64,000 nucleotides of DNA from Tilletiaria anomala UBC 951 (taxonomy: Eukaryota > Basidiomycota > Exobasidiomycetes > Georgefischeriales > Tilletiariaceae): positions 210,331 to 274,330 of the forward strand of contig NW_013547014.1 in NCBI RefSeq assembly GCF_000711695.1, written 5' to 3'. The notes beneath the pieces were generated by a model, which was given only the letters and a program-made list of their open reading frames with translations, was not told where the DNA came from and searched no databases. Shown piece after piece: positions 35,151 to 45,610 of the stretch. The position numbers and the translations under genes are program-made. Within the stretch, counting starts at the first letter, position 1, and the number at the start of each line of letters is the position of its first letter.

Positions 35151-36590
35151 ATGGCAACTCCCGGAACGACCAAAACGATCCTTCGCAACTTGGCTCATCT
35201 CGAGCCACCGCGCAAGGGGAGCAAGTTTGCCTTCAAATCGGTCCCCTCGTACGCTCGACATACCCCCAATTTTGTCCGCCCAAAAGACCGGATAGCCTAC
35301 TGGAACATAGTCCCCGGAGATGTTGTCAAGGTGCGCATTGGGAAAGTGAAGGAGCTCCCTGCGTCCACGGATGAAGGAGCGGAAGATGGTGCTGCCGAGA
35401 CATCCAGACGCTCCAGGAAGGTTCGAGGCGAAGGCAAAGTCGTCTCTATCGACCGCGAGAGAAATCTGGCATGGCTGAAGGATCTGGATCAGGATGCGTC
35501 AGGAAACTCAAAGCTACAGCTAGCCCCGAGAAATATCCGACATGTCATCCCTCGCCTCGTCGACCCCGAGGCTGGCGAAGAGAAAGGGTACGGCCCAAAT
35601 GTCATGGAGGTCCCGCGACCGGTACACTATTCAAACCTCATGCTTAAGATTCCGGACGATCTGCTAGACAAGAAAGACTTAGAGGCCGCCCCAAACCGTG
35701 TCATCTACGCTCGCAAGGTGACTCGCTCCCGCGTCACGTTCGACCGGCGAAAGGGCATGTTTTACTGGCGACGCTATGCGATCTACCAGAATCCTTCGAC
35801 CAACGCCTATGAGCGCATCGAAGTGCCGTGGCCCACATTGCCGCCCAAGCGACGCACAAAGACCATCGAGCATGCAGACCAATCCATCGTCGGCAACGAA
35901 AGCTGGATCCCTTGGAGACCTGAGGATCCTGTCCTACTGCCGCCTGAATTTGGAACACGACTCGGTCGGCAGCGTAGCTCGGTAGAGAGTGAGGCAGAGG
36001 CAGAAGTGCTGCGAGGGGCGCACGAAAAGAGAAGGAATGAGCTGCTACGAGAGAAGAACGAAGCACAGAAAGACATTCCGGACGATGCAGCAGGCACCTA
36101 TGCTGGATTCGCCAACAGCCGTCGTCAACATGCCAAATTGACGCGCCCACCGCCGATCGCACAAGCCCCCACACCAGCCGAGACGATCTCCCATTCGTCG
36201 CGTATTCTCTCCGCCTGGGCCTCGGACAAGGATGTGAAGAGGCACGTGTCCAGGCGTGGAGGTCGCGCATTCGCTGCCAGCGATTACCTCGACCTCGCCC
36301 CTTCCTTTGGACCAGCAAGCGGCGGTGATTGGCGCGCGCTGGACCCTATGCCGGTGATCAGCGATGCCAGGGACAAGTACACGGGCAAGCTGCTGAACAT
36401 ACCTTCGCAGGAGCAGGTGGACGCTTTCCCCATCGAATTGCTCATGCGCAAGGACCTTAGCAACGAGGGCAGCCTCGCGAATCGCATGAAGCGCTGGAAG
36501 GTCAAGCAGATCGAAAAGGCCCAAGAGGCGAAAGTGTTGGCGGAGATGGAGAAGCGAAACCTCAAGGTTCTCAGGGAACTCAAGCTCTGA
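35151..36590 (+). CDS. MRPL40: Mitochondrial large-subunit ribosomal protein uL24m (MRPL40)
   Basis: Component of the mitochondrial 54S ribosomal subunit. A single intronless exon encodes 479 residues, longer than yeast Mrpl40 (about 297). The KOW-type core sits near residues 48-115: WNIVPGDVVKVRIGKVKE, then a charged insertion, then GEGKVVSIDRERNLAWLKD, followed by PRPVHYSNLMLKIPDD, which matches uL24m. The region RVTFDRRKGMFYWRRYAI and VPWPTLP is also typical of fungal Mrpl40. The C-terminal half is a helical, basic extension ending KRNLKVLRELKL. The ATG at 35151 follows CCAAG; the frame is open 18 codons further up but without an ATG. It ends 107 bp from the convergent PCC1 gene. Confidence 0.85.
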   Translation: MATPGTTKTILRNLAHLEPPRKGSKFAFKSVPSYARHTPNFVRPKDRIAYWNIVPGDVVKVRIGKVKELPASTDEGAEDGAAETSRRSRKVRGEGKVVSIDRERNLAWLKDLDQDASGNSKLQLAPRNIRHVIPRLVDPEAGEEKGYGPNVMEVPRPVHYSNLMLKIPDDLLDKKDLEAAPNRVIYARKVTRSRVTFDRRKGMFYWRRYAIYQNPSTNAYERIEVPWPTLPPKRRTKTIEHADQSIVGNESWIPWRPEDPVLLPPEFGTRLGRQRSSVESEAEAEVLRGAHEKRRNELLREKNEAQKDIPDDAAGTYAGFANSRRQHAKLTRPPPIAQAPTPAETISHSSRILSAWASDKDVKRHVSRRGGRAFAASDYLDLAPSFGPASGGDWRALDPMPVISDARDKYTGKLLNIPSQEQVDAFPIELLMRKDLSNEGSLANRMKRWKVKQIEKAQEAKVLAEMEKRNLKVLRELKL

Positions 36591-36697
36591 TTGCAGTAGT
36601 GGCCACGATTCCTTGTATCATACATACAGCACAGCCGCAAGCGCTCATACACAGGAGTACAGAGATTCTCATCCTGACAGCACATTCTTGATTGCAT

Positions 36698-37337
36698 TTA
36701 CCCTGCTCTCCCTACACTGCCGAGCTCGAGCCCTTCGTTCGCTGCCCGTTGCATCCGTTCCGGGTCGAACGCGGCGATGGAGCGTGTGATGAGTGCAATA
36801 TCTTCCAACACTGCATTCACATTCAGTCGCATGGAACGCGTAGTCGCTGCATGGATCATAATCTTCAAGATCGCTCCTGCCCCTGTCCCAACCGGCGCTG
36901 TGTCCGAGGACGCCGTGGCCTGCGGCGCATCTTCAACCGACCACTCTTTGCGCACCTCGTGCGGCTTGAGCTCTCGATCGACAGTAATGACTTTTCGCAC
37001 CAGCTCTGCGTCCTCGTGCGTCGGGTACGGTATCACCAGTGTCCTGCAGCATCAGAGCAAAGATTCAGATACTGGCACTGCCAGACAATGCTGAGAATTG
37101 ATAGAGCACTTTGGCGCACAGCCTTACAGAGACTTACATTGTGTGCGGAAAGTTACCAGTGTCCAAGACTGCGGGTGAAGCAGGAGGCTTGGCGGGCGAT
37201 GCTCCCTTTGCAACAATGCTCGCTGGTGGCCATGCGCGTTCACCTCTTGGGGTACCCGCTCCTAATGCAGCTTGCTCAACAGCCTTGATGGGCCGATCTT
37301 GCGCGCGAAACGTGTCTCGAACTTGCTCCATGGTCAT
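36698..37337 (-). CDS. PCC1: EKC/KEOPS complex subunit Pcc1 (LAGE3 family)
   Basis: Pcc1 is the dimerisation subunit of KEOPS, which makes t6A37 on tRNAs and affects telomere and transcription functions. Exons (minus) 37337-37138 and 37043-36698 give 181 residues. The Pcc1 fold is in the second half: HTMTLVIPYPTHEDAELV (intron splits the Met codon in phase 2), VRKVITVDREL, a short Ala/Ser/Thr insertion, then LKIMIHAATTRSMRLNVNAV and DIALITRSIAAF. Classical Pcc1 proteins have about 90 residues; here an extra N-terminal ~70 residues (MTMEQVRDTFRAQDRP and a Pro/Ala-rich stretch) precede the fold. A second in-frame ATG two codons in could be the real start; a start at the internal Met by the junction would give the usual short form. 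Confidence 0.82.
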
Positions 37338-37759
37338 AATTTCAACCCCCTTGTGGCCTGTGCAAGCGCACACGCGATTCGAGTCAGCATGGATCACCCC
37401 AGGATGTGCATTGGCCTTGAGCGCGGGGCATGCAAAAGATTTAGCAAGATGGCGAGCAGAAGAAGATAGATCTGTATTAGGCGAAGGCGTTCATCGTATG
37501 CGCATAATCAAATCTCGCGTCACTCAGCTTTGGTTTTTTCTCAGTCTCTTGCTGCGCCGCCCGCGAGTTCCGCACAGAAACGGTGGTTGGTGCTTCGTGG
37601 AATCGTGGTTTCTGGTGCTGAACTTCATCATCATAATACAGTCCTATTCAGATTGCCTTTCGCTTCCTCCAAAGCATCCGTGGTCGATGAGCTGGGCGGC
37701 CGGCGCCCTCGAGGCTTGCATGCCAAGCGAAATTCCTGAAAATCTTGTACAGGTCACTA

Positions 37760-39638
37760 ATGACGGCCAACTTCTGGAGCTCGACGCACGCGTGCGTAAC
37801 TCATCACATCCCTTCCACCCATCTAACTCTCATACTGATGCTACCATGCTTACATTTGAACAGGCAACGGTGGATCTTCACACGGTCGCAGCTACTGCTT
37901 GCTCGTGAGGAAGACTTGCGCTATGCGACACCTGAAGAAGTAGGAGCGATCGGCATTTGGGGTGCCAACGGTAAGGATCGCACACCCAAATTGCTTGTTC
38001 GCTTGCTATATGCTTATACAATCTGTTGTTTTTGTGGTTGCTGTCAGTCATATCGACGCTATCAAAGCGCATGCAGTTGAGACAACGCGTTTCAGCAACA
38101 GCCACCGTATTTTTCAAGCGATTCTACGCAAAGAACAGCTACTGTGCGACTGATCTCACCATTGTCATTGCAGCATGCGTCTACGTCGCGGCAAAAGTCG
38201 AAGAGAGTCCCGTGCACGTACGAAGCGTTTTCGCCGAAGCGAGTCGCGTTTTCGCTGGTGAGCTCGACTCACACTGTGCCTTGCGTTAGAATCAGCTGTG
38301 CTCATGTTCCAGAGCCCACCTCACAGACATGTCCAGCCGCAGCTTTCCTACCGCTGCCCACGCTGTCGCAGAGATGGAGTTTTATCTTCTCGAGGAGCTT
38401 GAATTTGATCTCATTTTGCACCACCCATATCGAACATTGGCCCAGATTGCGTCCACTATCGGTAATATCAACGTTAAGGACAGCAAAATAAGTGCCGTGA
38501 ATAGTACAGAGAAGGAGAGCCTTGGGCCATCGTCCCGTAAGCGCAAGCACTCGCGGTCGGAACAGGACAGAGCACTGCGGCGAGCGCGCCACGCTTCGCA
38601 GACAGATCGAGAACTCATTATCGGCGGATCGGTCAACAACGGTTCTATCGCTGCTTCAGATGCGCAAGATATTGACGAAGAGCCATGTTTGGAAGATTTT
38701 GACGACTCGGCATTGCAGATGGCTTGGTGGGTTCGGACGTTCGCATTGGCTTGGAACTGAAATACTGACTGTGGCAATGATTCTTTCAAACCAGGTTTGT
38801 TCTTAACGACACTTACAGATCGGACATCCCGCTGCTGTATCCACCGCACCTCATCGCCATCGCTTCCGTTTTGCTGGCTCTCGTCTTGCACCCACCTGCC
38901 AGCGAGAAGCTTGAAGCATCGATTAGCCAAATGCAATCGGCGCGAAACGCATGGGAACAATCAAAATTGCATAATCAAGCTATAAGACCAGGACAGGATG
39001 GTACTACATCCGATGCATCTGGAAATCCTGGTGCCCTATCGCCTCAGGCCTCCCGAATTGTCGGTCTGGGTATCGACAACAAAGCTACACCCATCACATC
39101 CGATCGATTAGATCACACTGCCTCAAACGGGGCTGTGATACGCTCATTCGCCGCTCAGGTCCCTTCCACCACAAGTCCTGTAGCATCTACTCCAGGTTCT
39201 GTAGGCTCCATGTTTACGTCGTCTGGCAACACTCCTGCCAACACGCCCGGTGTGGCCACCCATCCTCAATTAGGGGCTGGACAGCCGACTGCAACCGTAG
39301 CGATTCCTCATCAGCCACCGGTACCACCACCAGACACTCTCACCGTCCTTGCTTCCTTGAATGTGTCGATGCCGTTGGTCGCGGAGATCGTGCAAGAGAT
39401 TCTTTCGTCATACGAACTATGGAATCGCGTGGGTTCAAGCAGTGGCAGTAGCTCCGCTACCGGAGGCGCTACGGCGGGCGCATCTCGCGACAAGGCCACT
39501 GGTAAGCGAGCTACACTTCACTCTGCTTCCGACAAGCAGGGGGAAGACATAGTCGGGAACGGGCGTGCCATGATGAAACGACTGGAACGCATGCGAGAGG
39601 CAAGACGCAGAGATATCCTCGCACGAGGGAAATCATGA
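37760..39638 (+). CDS. SSN8: Cyclin C, Mediator CDK8-module cyclin (SSN8/SRB11)
   Basis: Partner of CDK8 (Srb10) in the Mediator kinase module, regulating RNA polymerase II transcription. Exons 37760-37791, 37864-37970, 38048-38257, 38315-38726 and 38795-39638 give 534 residues. The tiny first exon encodes MTANFWSSTH, matching the cyclin C N terminus; then RWIFTRSQLL, LRQRVSATATVFFKRFYAKN, CVYVAAKVEE, EMEFYLLEELEFDLILHHPY and, after an intron, FVLNDTYRSDIPLLYPPHLI in the second cyclin box. Two insertions enlarge it beyond human CCNC (283 residues): a charged one (about 165-235, with KRKHSRSEQD) inside the fold and a long Ser/Thr/Pro-rich one (about 280-425). The C terminus is basic. At intron 3 the acceptor CCAGAG offers two AGs; only the second (exon from 38315) keeps frame. 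Confidence 0.9.
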
Positions 39639-39825
39639 CGTAGCGCGCCCAATACACTTTGGTATCTACACAAGCTGTGAGGATACATCTCCAAATCGGT
39701 AGACCCTAACCCAAGATTCACGGAGGGCACAAGCCCTGGGGCGAGCATGTGCTTACGATACGATGCTATGCAATGCGAGCCGAAGAGGTGAATGGATATG
39801 TTTCCGCACAGAAGAATTTGGTGCA

Positions 39826-41997
39826 TCAATTGTTGAGGAGGCCGCTGATGGACATGCGTGAAGTCAAATGTGGCGCCTCAGGTTCGCTGCGTTCACTTGT
39901 CGGGTCTCTGCTATTCTGGTCAATGATCATGTCCTCGACCGAAGGCCCGACAGCTGAGAGAGCACCTTGATGGGCTCCATCGGAAAGCAACGACGTGGGC
40001 ATCGAGCGCAAGGCCAAGGAAGGCGGAAGGGTCGCGTGTGGCGGTCGGTTTCCAGCATATGGAGGTGGGAGACGTTCGAGCTGTCTGAATCGCGGAGATG
40101 ATGCAGATCGGCTCGATGTCAAAGGTCGCAAGTAGGGAGAGCTCGATATCGACGGACGCCTGTGCCGCATGACCATCTCGTCGATGTCGGGTTGAGCTTC
40201 CTCAGCGTCGAAGCGCGCCGCAGACATGCGCATATAGTCAGCTGCTCCTGTCGTGTAGCCACGACTCCGTCCACGCATGGTGAGACCGAGTGCCCCTCCT
40301 CTTACGGAAGGAGTTGGAACGGATAGTATCGTGCTGAAATCTTGAATGGGACTCTGCAGGGCCGGGTCACTAGTAGCTGGGCGTAGAGCATCGCTGCTGC
40401 TTGGACTGGTAGAAATGCTGTTCAGCGTCCGCGTACGAGGTCGACCTGTTCCACTTTGCATTGCGGGGAATGCGGCGGGGTGTGAGGCGAGCAAGCGTGG
40501 CGTCTCATTGAGATACCCGGACCCAGGAAGAGAATTACCCGGAGAAGACGAAGATGCTGATGACCTTGAACTTTCGGAGCGCAATTCACCTCTGAGATCG
40601 GCAGAAGCTCCAGAAATGCCCATGTCCGCACCCTTCATTGTGTGCGTCGGAGCGACTGGGACACGCGAGAGGCCAATTGTGCCCGCGACGCTTGCCGCTG
40701 AAGGACCGATCATCCAAAAGCCGCCCTTTCCGCGCGACGCTGGTGCGCTGTTTGCCTCATGCATGTCGCCAGAGGTACGGGGTACCTTGACAAAGGTCTT
40801 GTTGAGCGAGAGGTTGTGACGCACCGTGTTCTGCCAGCCTTGGCTGTCGGGGCCGTCGACCTGATAAAGGTCTGGATAGGCGTTGCTGATCCAACTATAG
40901 ATCTCGCGGAGCGTCATCTTGCTTTCTGGCGAGGAAGAAATTGCTTGGGCAATTAGGGTCGAGTAGCTGAAGGGAGGACGCCGCCGCTTGCGTACAGGAG
41001 CAGACCCTCGTTCGTTGGCAGACGTTGATGATGAAGGATGAAGTGTTGAATCAAGTTTGTTTTCCCCCGACGGCAGAGGCGGTGGAGATGCCCTGCGAAG
41101 AAGATCGCGCACAAGCCTCACGGTGTGAGCGCCGTCTTGGGCGGAGGCCGCTGCCTTGATCTGGACTTCAGCACTGGGATGCGTGCTGGTCCATGCACCA
41201 ACCATGCTTGGTGGGATGTGTCGTTCTGAAACTGAAAGTTGCGAAAGAGGCACAGTAGGCGAGACTGGTGGCGGCATGTGTGAATATAATGGGAGGGTCT
41301 CGTACGCTGGAACTGAATGCAAGTGAGGCATGTAGCTCTTGTGCGATTCGTCCAGCGGTTGTGCTGATGGTGCTGGTGACCAGGGGTATTGCGCGTCCGT
41401 CTCGCGGCTCGGGCGAGCGACTGATCGTCCAGTCGCAATGGCGAATACTCGATCGCGATATTGCTGGTTGTCACCGAAACTTCGATGTGTTGCGTCATCC
41501 CAGGAGCTACTTGAATATTGATTCAGCGTGGCTGACTGTCCAGATCTTGAATGGCTTTCTCGCCTTGGCGCAATAGAGGTCCATCCCGTCACTTCGGTAT
41601 CGTGACCAGCGGCGACTGGAAGAATTGAGTATGGATACTGATTTGGCGAGTACTGCATCGAAGATGGACGGCTGCTGCTCGGACTGCTAGGTACAGATGC
41701 ATCGTCACGAGCAATATGTGGCCGTGGCCTGAACCCATGATCTTCAGCATTCATCACGAGCGGGTACGGTAAATGTCTTGCTGCGTCCTTGACAATGGAT
41801 GCTGTATGTGCGCGCTGTGTGTTCTCGAATGGCGTGCCTTTCAAGTGGAGGTTGGACGAATGCGTTGAGCACTCTTCATCTTGGTCCATAATGACCACGG
41901 TGGGCCGCCTGTGCCTTATGGTGGATGTCGTCGTGGTCTGCGGAAACCACAGAATGGACGACAGCGGCGGGTTGACGGGAAGCGGTGAGGCCAGCAT
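39826..41997 (-). CDS. Forkhead (winged-helix) transcription factor
   Basis: A single intronless frame of 723 residues with one forkhead DNA-binding domain at about 340-430: RRPPFSYSTLIAQAISSS, MTLREIYSWISNAYPDLY and GWQNTVRHNLSLNKTFVKVP (recognition helix), ending GKGGFWMI. A basic patch (RKRRR, 336-340) at the domain start may be a nuclear localisation signal. Flanks are long, Ser/Pro-rich and disordered. No FHA domain is visible upstream, so this is closer to fungal FHA-less forkhead proteins (Hcm1/Fhl-like in a loose sense) than to Fkh1/2; I do not assign orthology. The ATG at 41997 is first in frame; a second at 41889 (MDQDEECS) is a plausible alternative because the first 36 residues look untypical. 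It is convergent with cyclin C (188 bp gap). Confidence 0.88.
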   Translation of the reverse strand: MLASPLPVNPPLSSILWFPQTTTTSTIRHRRPTVVIMDQDEECSTHSSNLHLKGTPFENTQRAHTASIVKDAARHLPYPLVMNAEDHGFRPRPHIARDDASVPSSPSSSRPSSMQYSPNQYPYSILPVAAGHDTEVTGWTSIAPRRESHSRSGQSATLNQYSSSSWDDATHRSFGDNQQYRDRVFAIATGRSVARPSRETDAQYPWSPAPSAQPLDESHKSYMPHLHSVPAYETLPLYSHMPPPVSPTVPLSQLSVSERHIPPSMVGAWTSTHPSAEVQIKAAASAQDGAHTVRLVRDLLRRASPPPLPSGENKLDSTLHPSSSTSANERGSAPVRKRRRPPFSYSTLIAQAISSSPESKMTLREIYSWISNAYPDLYQVDGPDSQGWQNTVRHNLSLNKTFVKVPRTSGDMHEANSAPASRGKGGFWMIGPSAASVAGTIGLSRVPVAPTHTMKGADMGISGASADLRGELRSESSRSSASSSSPGNSLPGSGYLNETPRLLASHPAAFPAMQSGTGRPRTRTLNSISTSPSSSDALRPATSDPALQSPIQDFSTILSVPTPSVRGGALGLTMRGRSRGYTTGAADYMRMSAARFDAEEAQPDIDEMVMRHRRPSISSSPYLRPLTSSRSASSPRFRQLERLPPPYAGNRPPHATLPPSLALRSMPTSLLSDGAHQGALSAVGPSVEDMIIDQNSRDPTSERSEPEAPHLTSRMSISGLLNN

Positions 41998-43162
41998 CTG
42001 CCGGTAACAAACCCTTGGACTCTGTTATGTCCTAGATGTAATTTGGCGTGGTCGACAGATTGTGACGTGTACCTCTGTTTCTGCGATTTGCTTGTTTCAC
42101 CAAGGTTGGGGAGGTTGAATTGTTGCTCAGCTACTCGCGGAACGACTTAATTGCGTTAGAGATCACCCTTGATCAGCGAATCGCTTTGCTGGAGCAAACA
42201 AGGAAGCTTGCCCACCATTCCCAGCTTTTTTTAAGAATTGATCAGCAAGCTGCAGCATGGCGATGACCAAGCCGTCATATGCTTTGCACCTCATGCTGCG
42301 CTATATAGGATCGATTCTCTTCTGATGCCTCCAAATGAAACAGTGGCGCCATTCGCCCCCCACACACATAATATCTGGGCTGCCCCTCGATGCTGAACAA
42401 CCCTGGCCTTTGGCCTCCGTTACCATTACGCGTGGCCATCCAACGCGAAGCGTGGCACATTCTTGATGATGCCTGTGCTGGCTCAAATGAGCTCCTAACG
42501 CCGACTCAATTCTAAGCTCGCCCAACGGGGTGAATCAAAGGGAGTTGACGGCGCGCGAAGCGTCACTGAATGAACCATATGGGGCAACGCGACAGCGCAG
42601 TATGCGAGCTTCCTGCCCCGAATCTCGATCCTGCCCTTGTCCTTCTCAGCATCAACCCCATGATCACTGTAACTCACAAGGTGCGTCTCAGTGGGGTGGC
42701 GAGCGTTCGTGCTGTCGATGCCGGGAGATGCTCGCGAGGGGGAACGTCTAGACGTGTTGAAGAATACCGTCGAAGTAGTCGGGTGACTCAACTACAGTAG
42801 AGGCTCACGGTTTGCTGAGCACGGACAGGTGGCGTCTGCTACGACGGCGGCACTCTCATCGACATCGATCTTACTTGATGCTTGGAGAGGCATGAACATG
42901 CGAGAGGACATCACGCCGAGCAGGGTTTCGTTGCGGCGGACATCTCTGCGCCCGGTGTCGTGGTGGTGTTGGAGTATGGTATAAATGCATCTCTAACCAT
43001 TGTCACCGCGGACGCGGGGGATGTTGGCTGGATGAAGACCAGTCATGGATTGAGTGACCTTCCCATCATGGGGGTGCCGAATACATACTGTATTGGATAT
43101 TGGGCGTATGGACACGGGATGGGGAAGCTGTGTTTAATCGAGGCCAAGAAGGGCCGAAGACA

Positions 43163-43212
43163 AGCATGCAAAAGCATGCATCCGTGCATATCGTAAATAT
43201 TCTATATGCATG
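43163..43212. repeat. Clustered ATGCAT/GCATGC palindromes
   Basis: The motif AGCATGCA occurs twice in tandem-like fashion (about 43163-43179), followed by GTGCATATC and ATATGCATGCAG. The result is a small set of short inverted and direct copies within about 50 bp of gene-free DNA. No known element is recognised. Confidence 0.4.
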
Positions 43213-45590
43213 CAGATTGCAGAGTGCTCTCATATGCTGTAAGTCAGACATGCGTGGTGTATGTATGGACAAAGTAGGCACTGGGAAGCAGGAAAGATCT
43301 AGAAAATATCCTGTTCCAGTTGCCAGCCTGTGCAGTCCTGGTCCCGGACGTTTTTTGGCAAACGTAGACGAAGTCTAAACAAAAGGACCCTGAAACATGG
43401 GTTGTATGTACAAAAATATCTTCCGACACAGTTGTACACGCAATGCAATATCATAAAGGACCGCGCACTTCGTCATTGTTATGCACCCGCTTCCACCTCT
43501 GCCAGTGCGCCGACCTCTTCATATGGCAGGGACGTGGCCTGGTCTCACAAGCGCAAGGCCCAAGGTATCATAACTCGCACTGCAGTACCTCACAAATTGT
43601 CTTAGCTGTTCCTCTCGGCGCAGTGCAACGCTTTTAGGATCACAACCCCAGTCAGAGAGAGCATGCTTCCAGAGGCCGCCAAGCTTGGCAGGCAAAGGAA
43701 TGGTCCAGACTACTGGCAGTGCACCCATTTGCATTTTGCACTGGGACAGTCTGTCACTCGGTTGCCCATAAATGCTGGAAGCCCGTCACACTTTCTGGGG
43801 GGGCCATTTGAACCGAGCACAGCTCGTTGAAATTGGGAACACTTGTACATAGGTATACCGAACTTGCACATACACACCTCTTTGGGAAACATGGCAGACA
43901 CTACACACAGTACTTATTATGCAGCATAGTGCATCGTACATACGTCACTCGGTGTATTGTGTATAAATGTGTTGAATCAAATACGGGCCTAGTTAGTCCC
44001 CGTGTGGTGAAAATGGTGAGGTCGCCAAAAAGTGCTCTTAACACTTAAAAATGCCCTTTTTCAATTGTTGCAAGTATTTTTCAGTTCTGAACTTGTACGG
44101 TGTATGAAGAACGACAATGCGACCAGTATGTTCGCATTTCCACCCTGTTTTTGCAGCAATTGATGCTTAGACAAATGTGACTATTCAGTCTGAAACTGGA
44201 GATCAAGATCCAAAAAAGGGAATGGCTTCACGTCATACCTTACCGCCATCATCATCAACATCATCATGCTCTGATAACAGGTCCAGCCTGCATGAATCTT
44301 GCTGCGGAGACAGGAAGTAGGAGTGCCTGTAAGGTACGTCAGCGAATGGAGATATGGGTTATGGTGACACAAGTTGTTCGTTTCTTTCAACATTATTTTC
44401 ACCGACCAAGCGCAATGCAGTTTTTCCCGCACAAAACATCTTCCAAGCACCCCAAAGCTTTTCACCGAACGGGAGTTTGATTCACCTTGAAAGTCTCATA
44501 GCAGCTTCACAATTCACCGCACACAAGATGGTGTTTGTAGATTAGATCGGGGCAACAGGTCTCGCCACTTCTTGTCAGAGCCAAATCAAAGGCTGTCACA
44601 CAGGCACGACCCACAGAGGGTCAGTGAATGACGGAAGACTGCGGAGAATCAACTGAAGCCTTCATGCAGGCGTCCGGGGAGTCAGACATCCGGAAGGTTA
44701 GATGTTCTCACAAGGAACGACTCGCAGGCTCGCACATGACCTCAACCTGCCTCGACGTAAATGTGCGAGAATGAGATAGAATATGCCAGAACCTGGGTTT
44801 AATTTGTATTTTGAAAGCACCATAACAACATATTTCATATTTCGATGTGAGGTAATAATATCCGTAAGACCAAAGCTGAAACTTAAAAGATAGTGAAGAT
44901 TACTTACACTTCGAAAGAAGATTCAAGACACGGCGAGTCATGGATATTTGATGAAACAAAACATCGAGGATACTCCTAGAGCTCGCAGCGTCCAAGTGGG
45001 CATGGTGGCCTGCATTCGCGCGCAAGCCGCAAAGGTCCCTAGCAAATCTTCACCAGAAGGTGACGGATCTGTTCAACCGGCTTATTTTGCGCAGAGAGGC
45101 CATTCTTGTATATGATGTGCGGCGTATCCTGCTTAAAATACGATAATGAGCGCACTTGTAATTTATTTAGCTTAGTTGTACAGGGTGAAGCTCGTGTGCC
45201 GCTACTCGGAGACATGTGCTTGTGGAAGCAGGACGCTAGATAGCCGATCGTGGACGTGGTCGCGGATGTAGTCGGTACGCTGGCCTCGCTGACACAATGC
45301 CGCCTTGCGCTACCTCGTCACTGCCTACTCACGAGCGACTTCGCACGACCCATGCTCGTAAGTTTCCGGTCACCATCTATACAGTCATTGCTGGTGGGAA
45401 GTGAACAATTTCAGATTCTTCCTGGCAGTTCTCCAGCCCAGCATTACGCGACTTGATCTTCGTGTCACGGCTCATCCTTCCTTCCCCTGTGCAAGTCCTT
45501 CAGTCCATGTGTTGCTTTGTTGCATCATTATCAACTAGGCTCAAGCGCTCAAGGTTGCATCCGATTCAATGAATGGTGGCTGCAAAAGTA

Positions 45591-45610
45591 AAAAAAAGGG
45601 GGGGGGGCGG
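45591..45610. repeat. Poly-A/poly-G homopolymer run
   Basis: A run of seven A immediately followed by about ten G (AAAAAAAGGGGGGGGGGCGG). It lies in the gene-free interval; its length may be prone to sequencing or assembly error. Confidence 0.7.
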
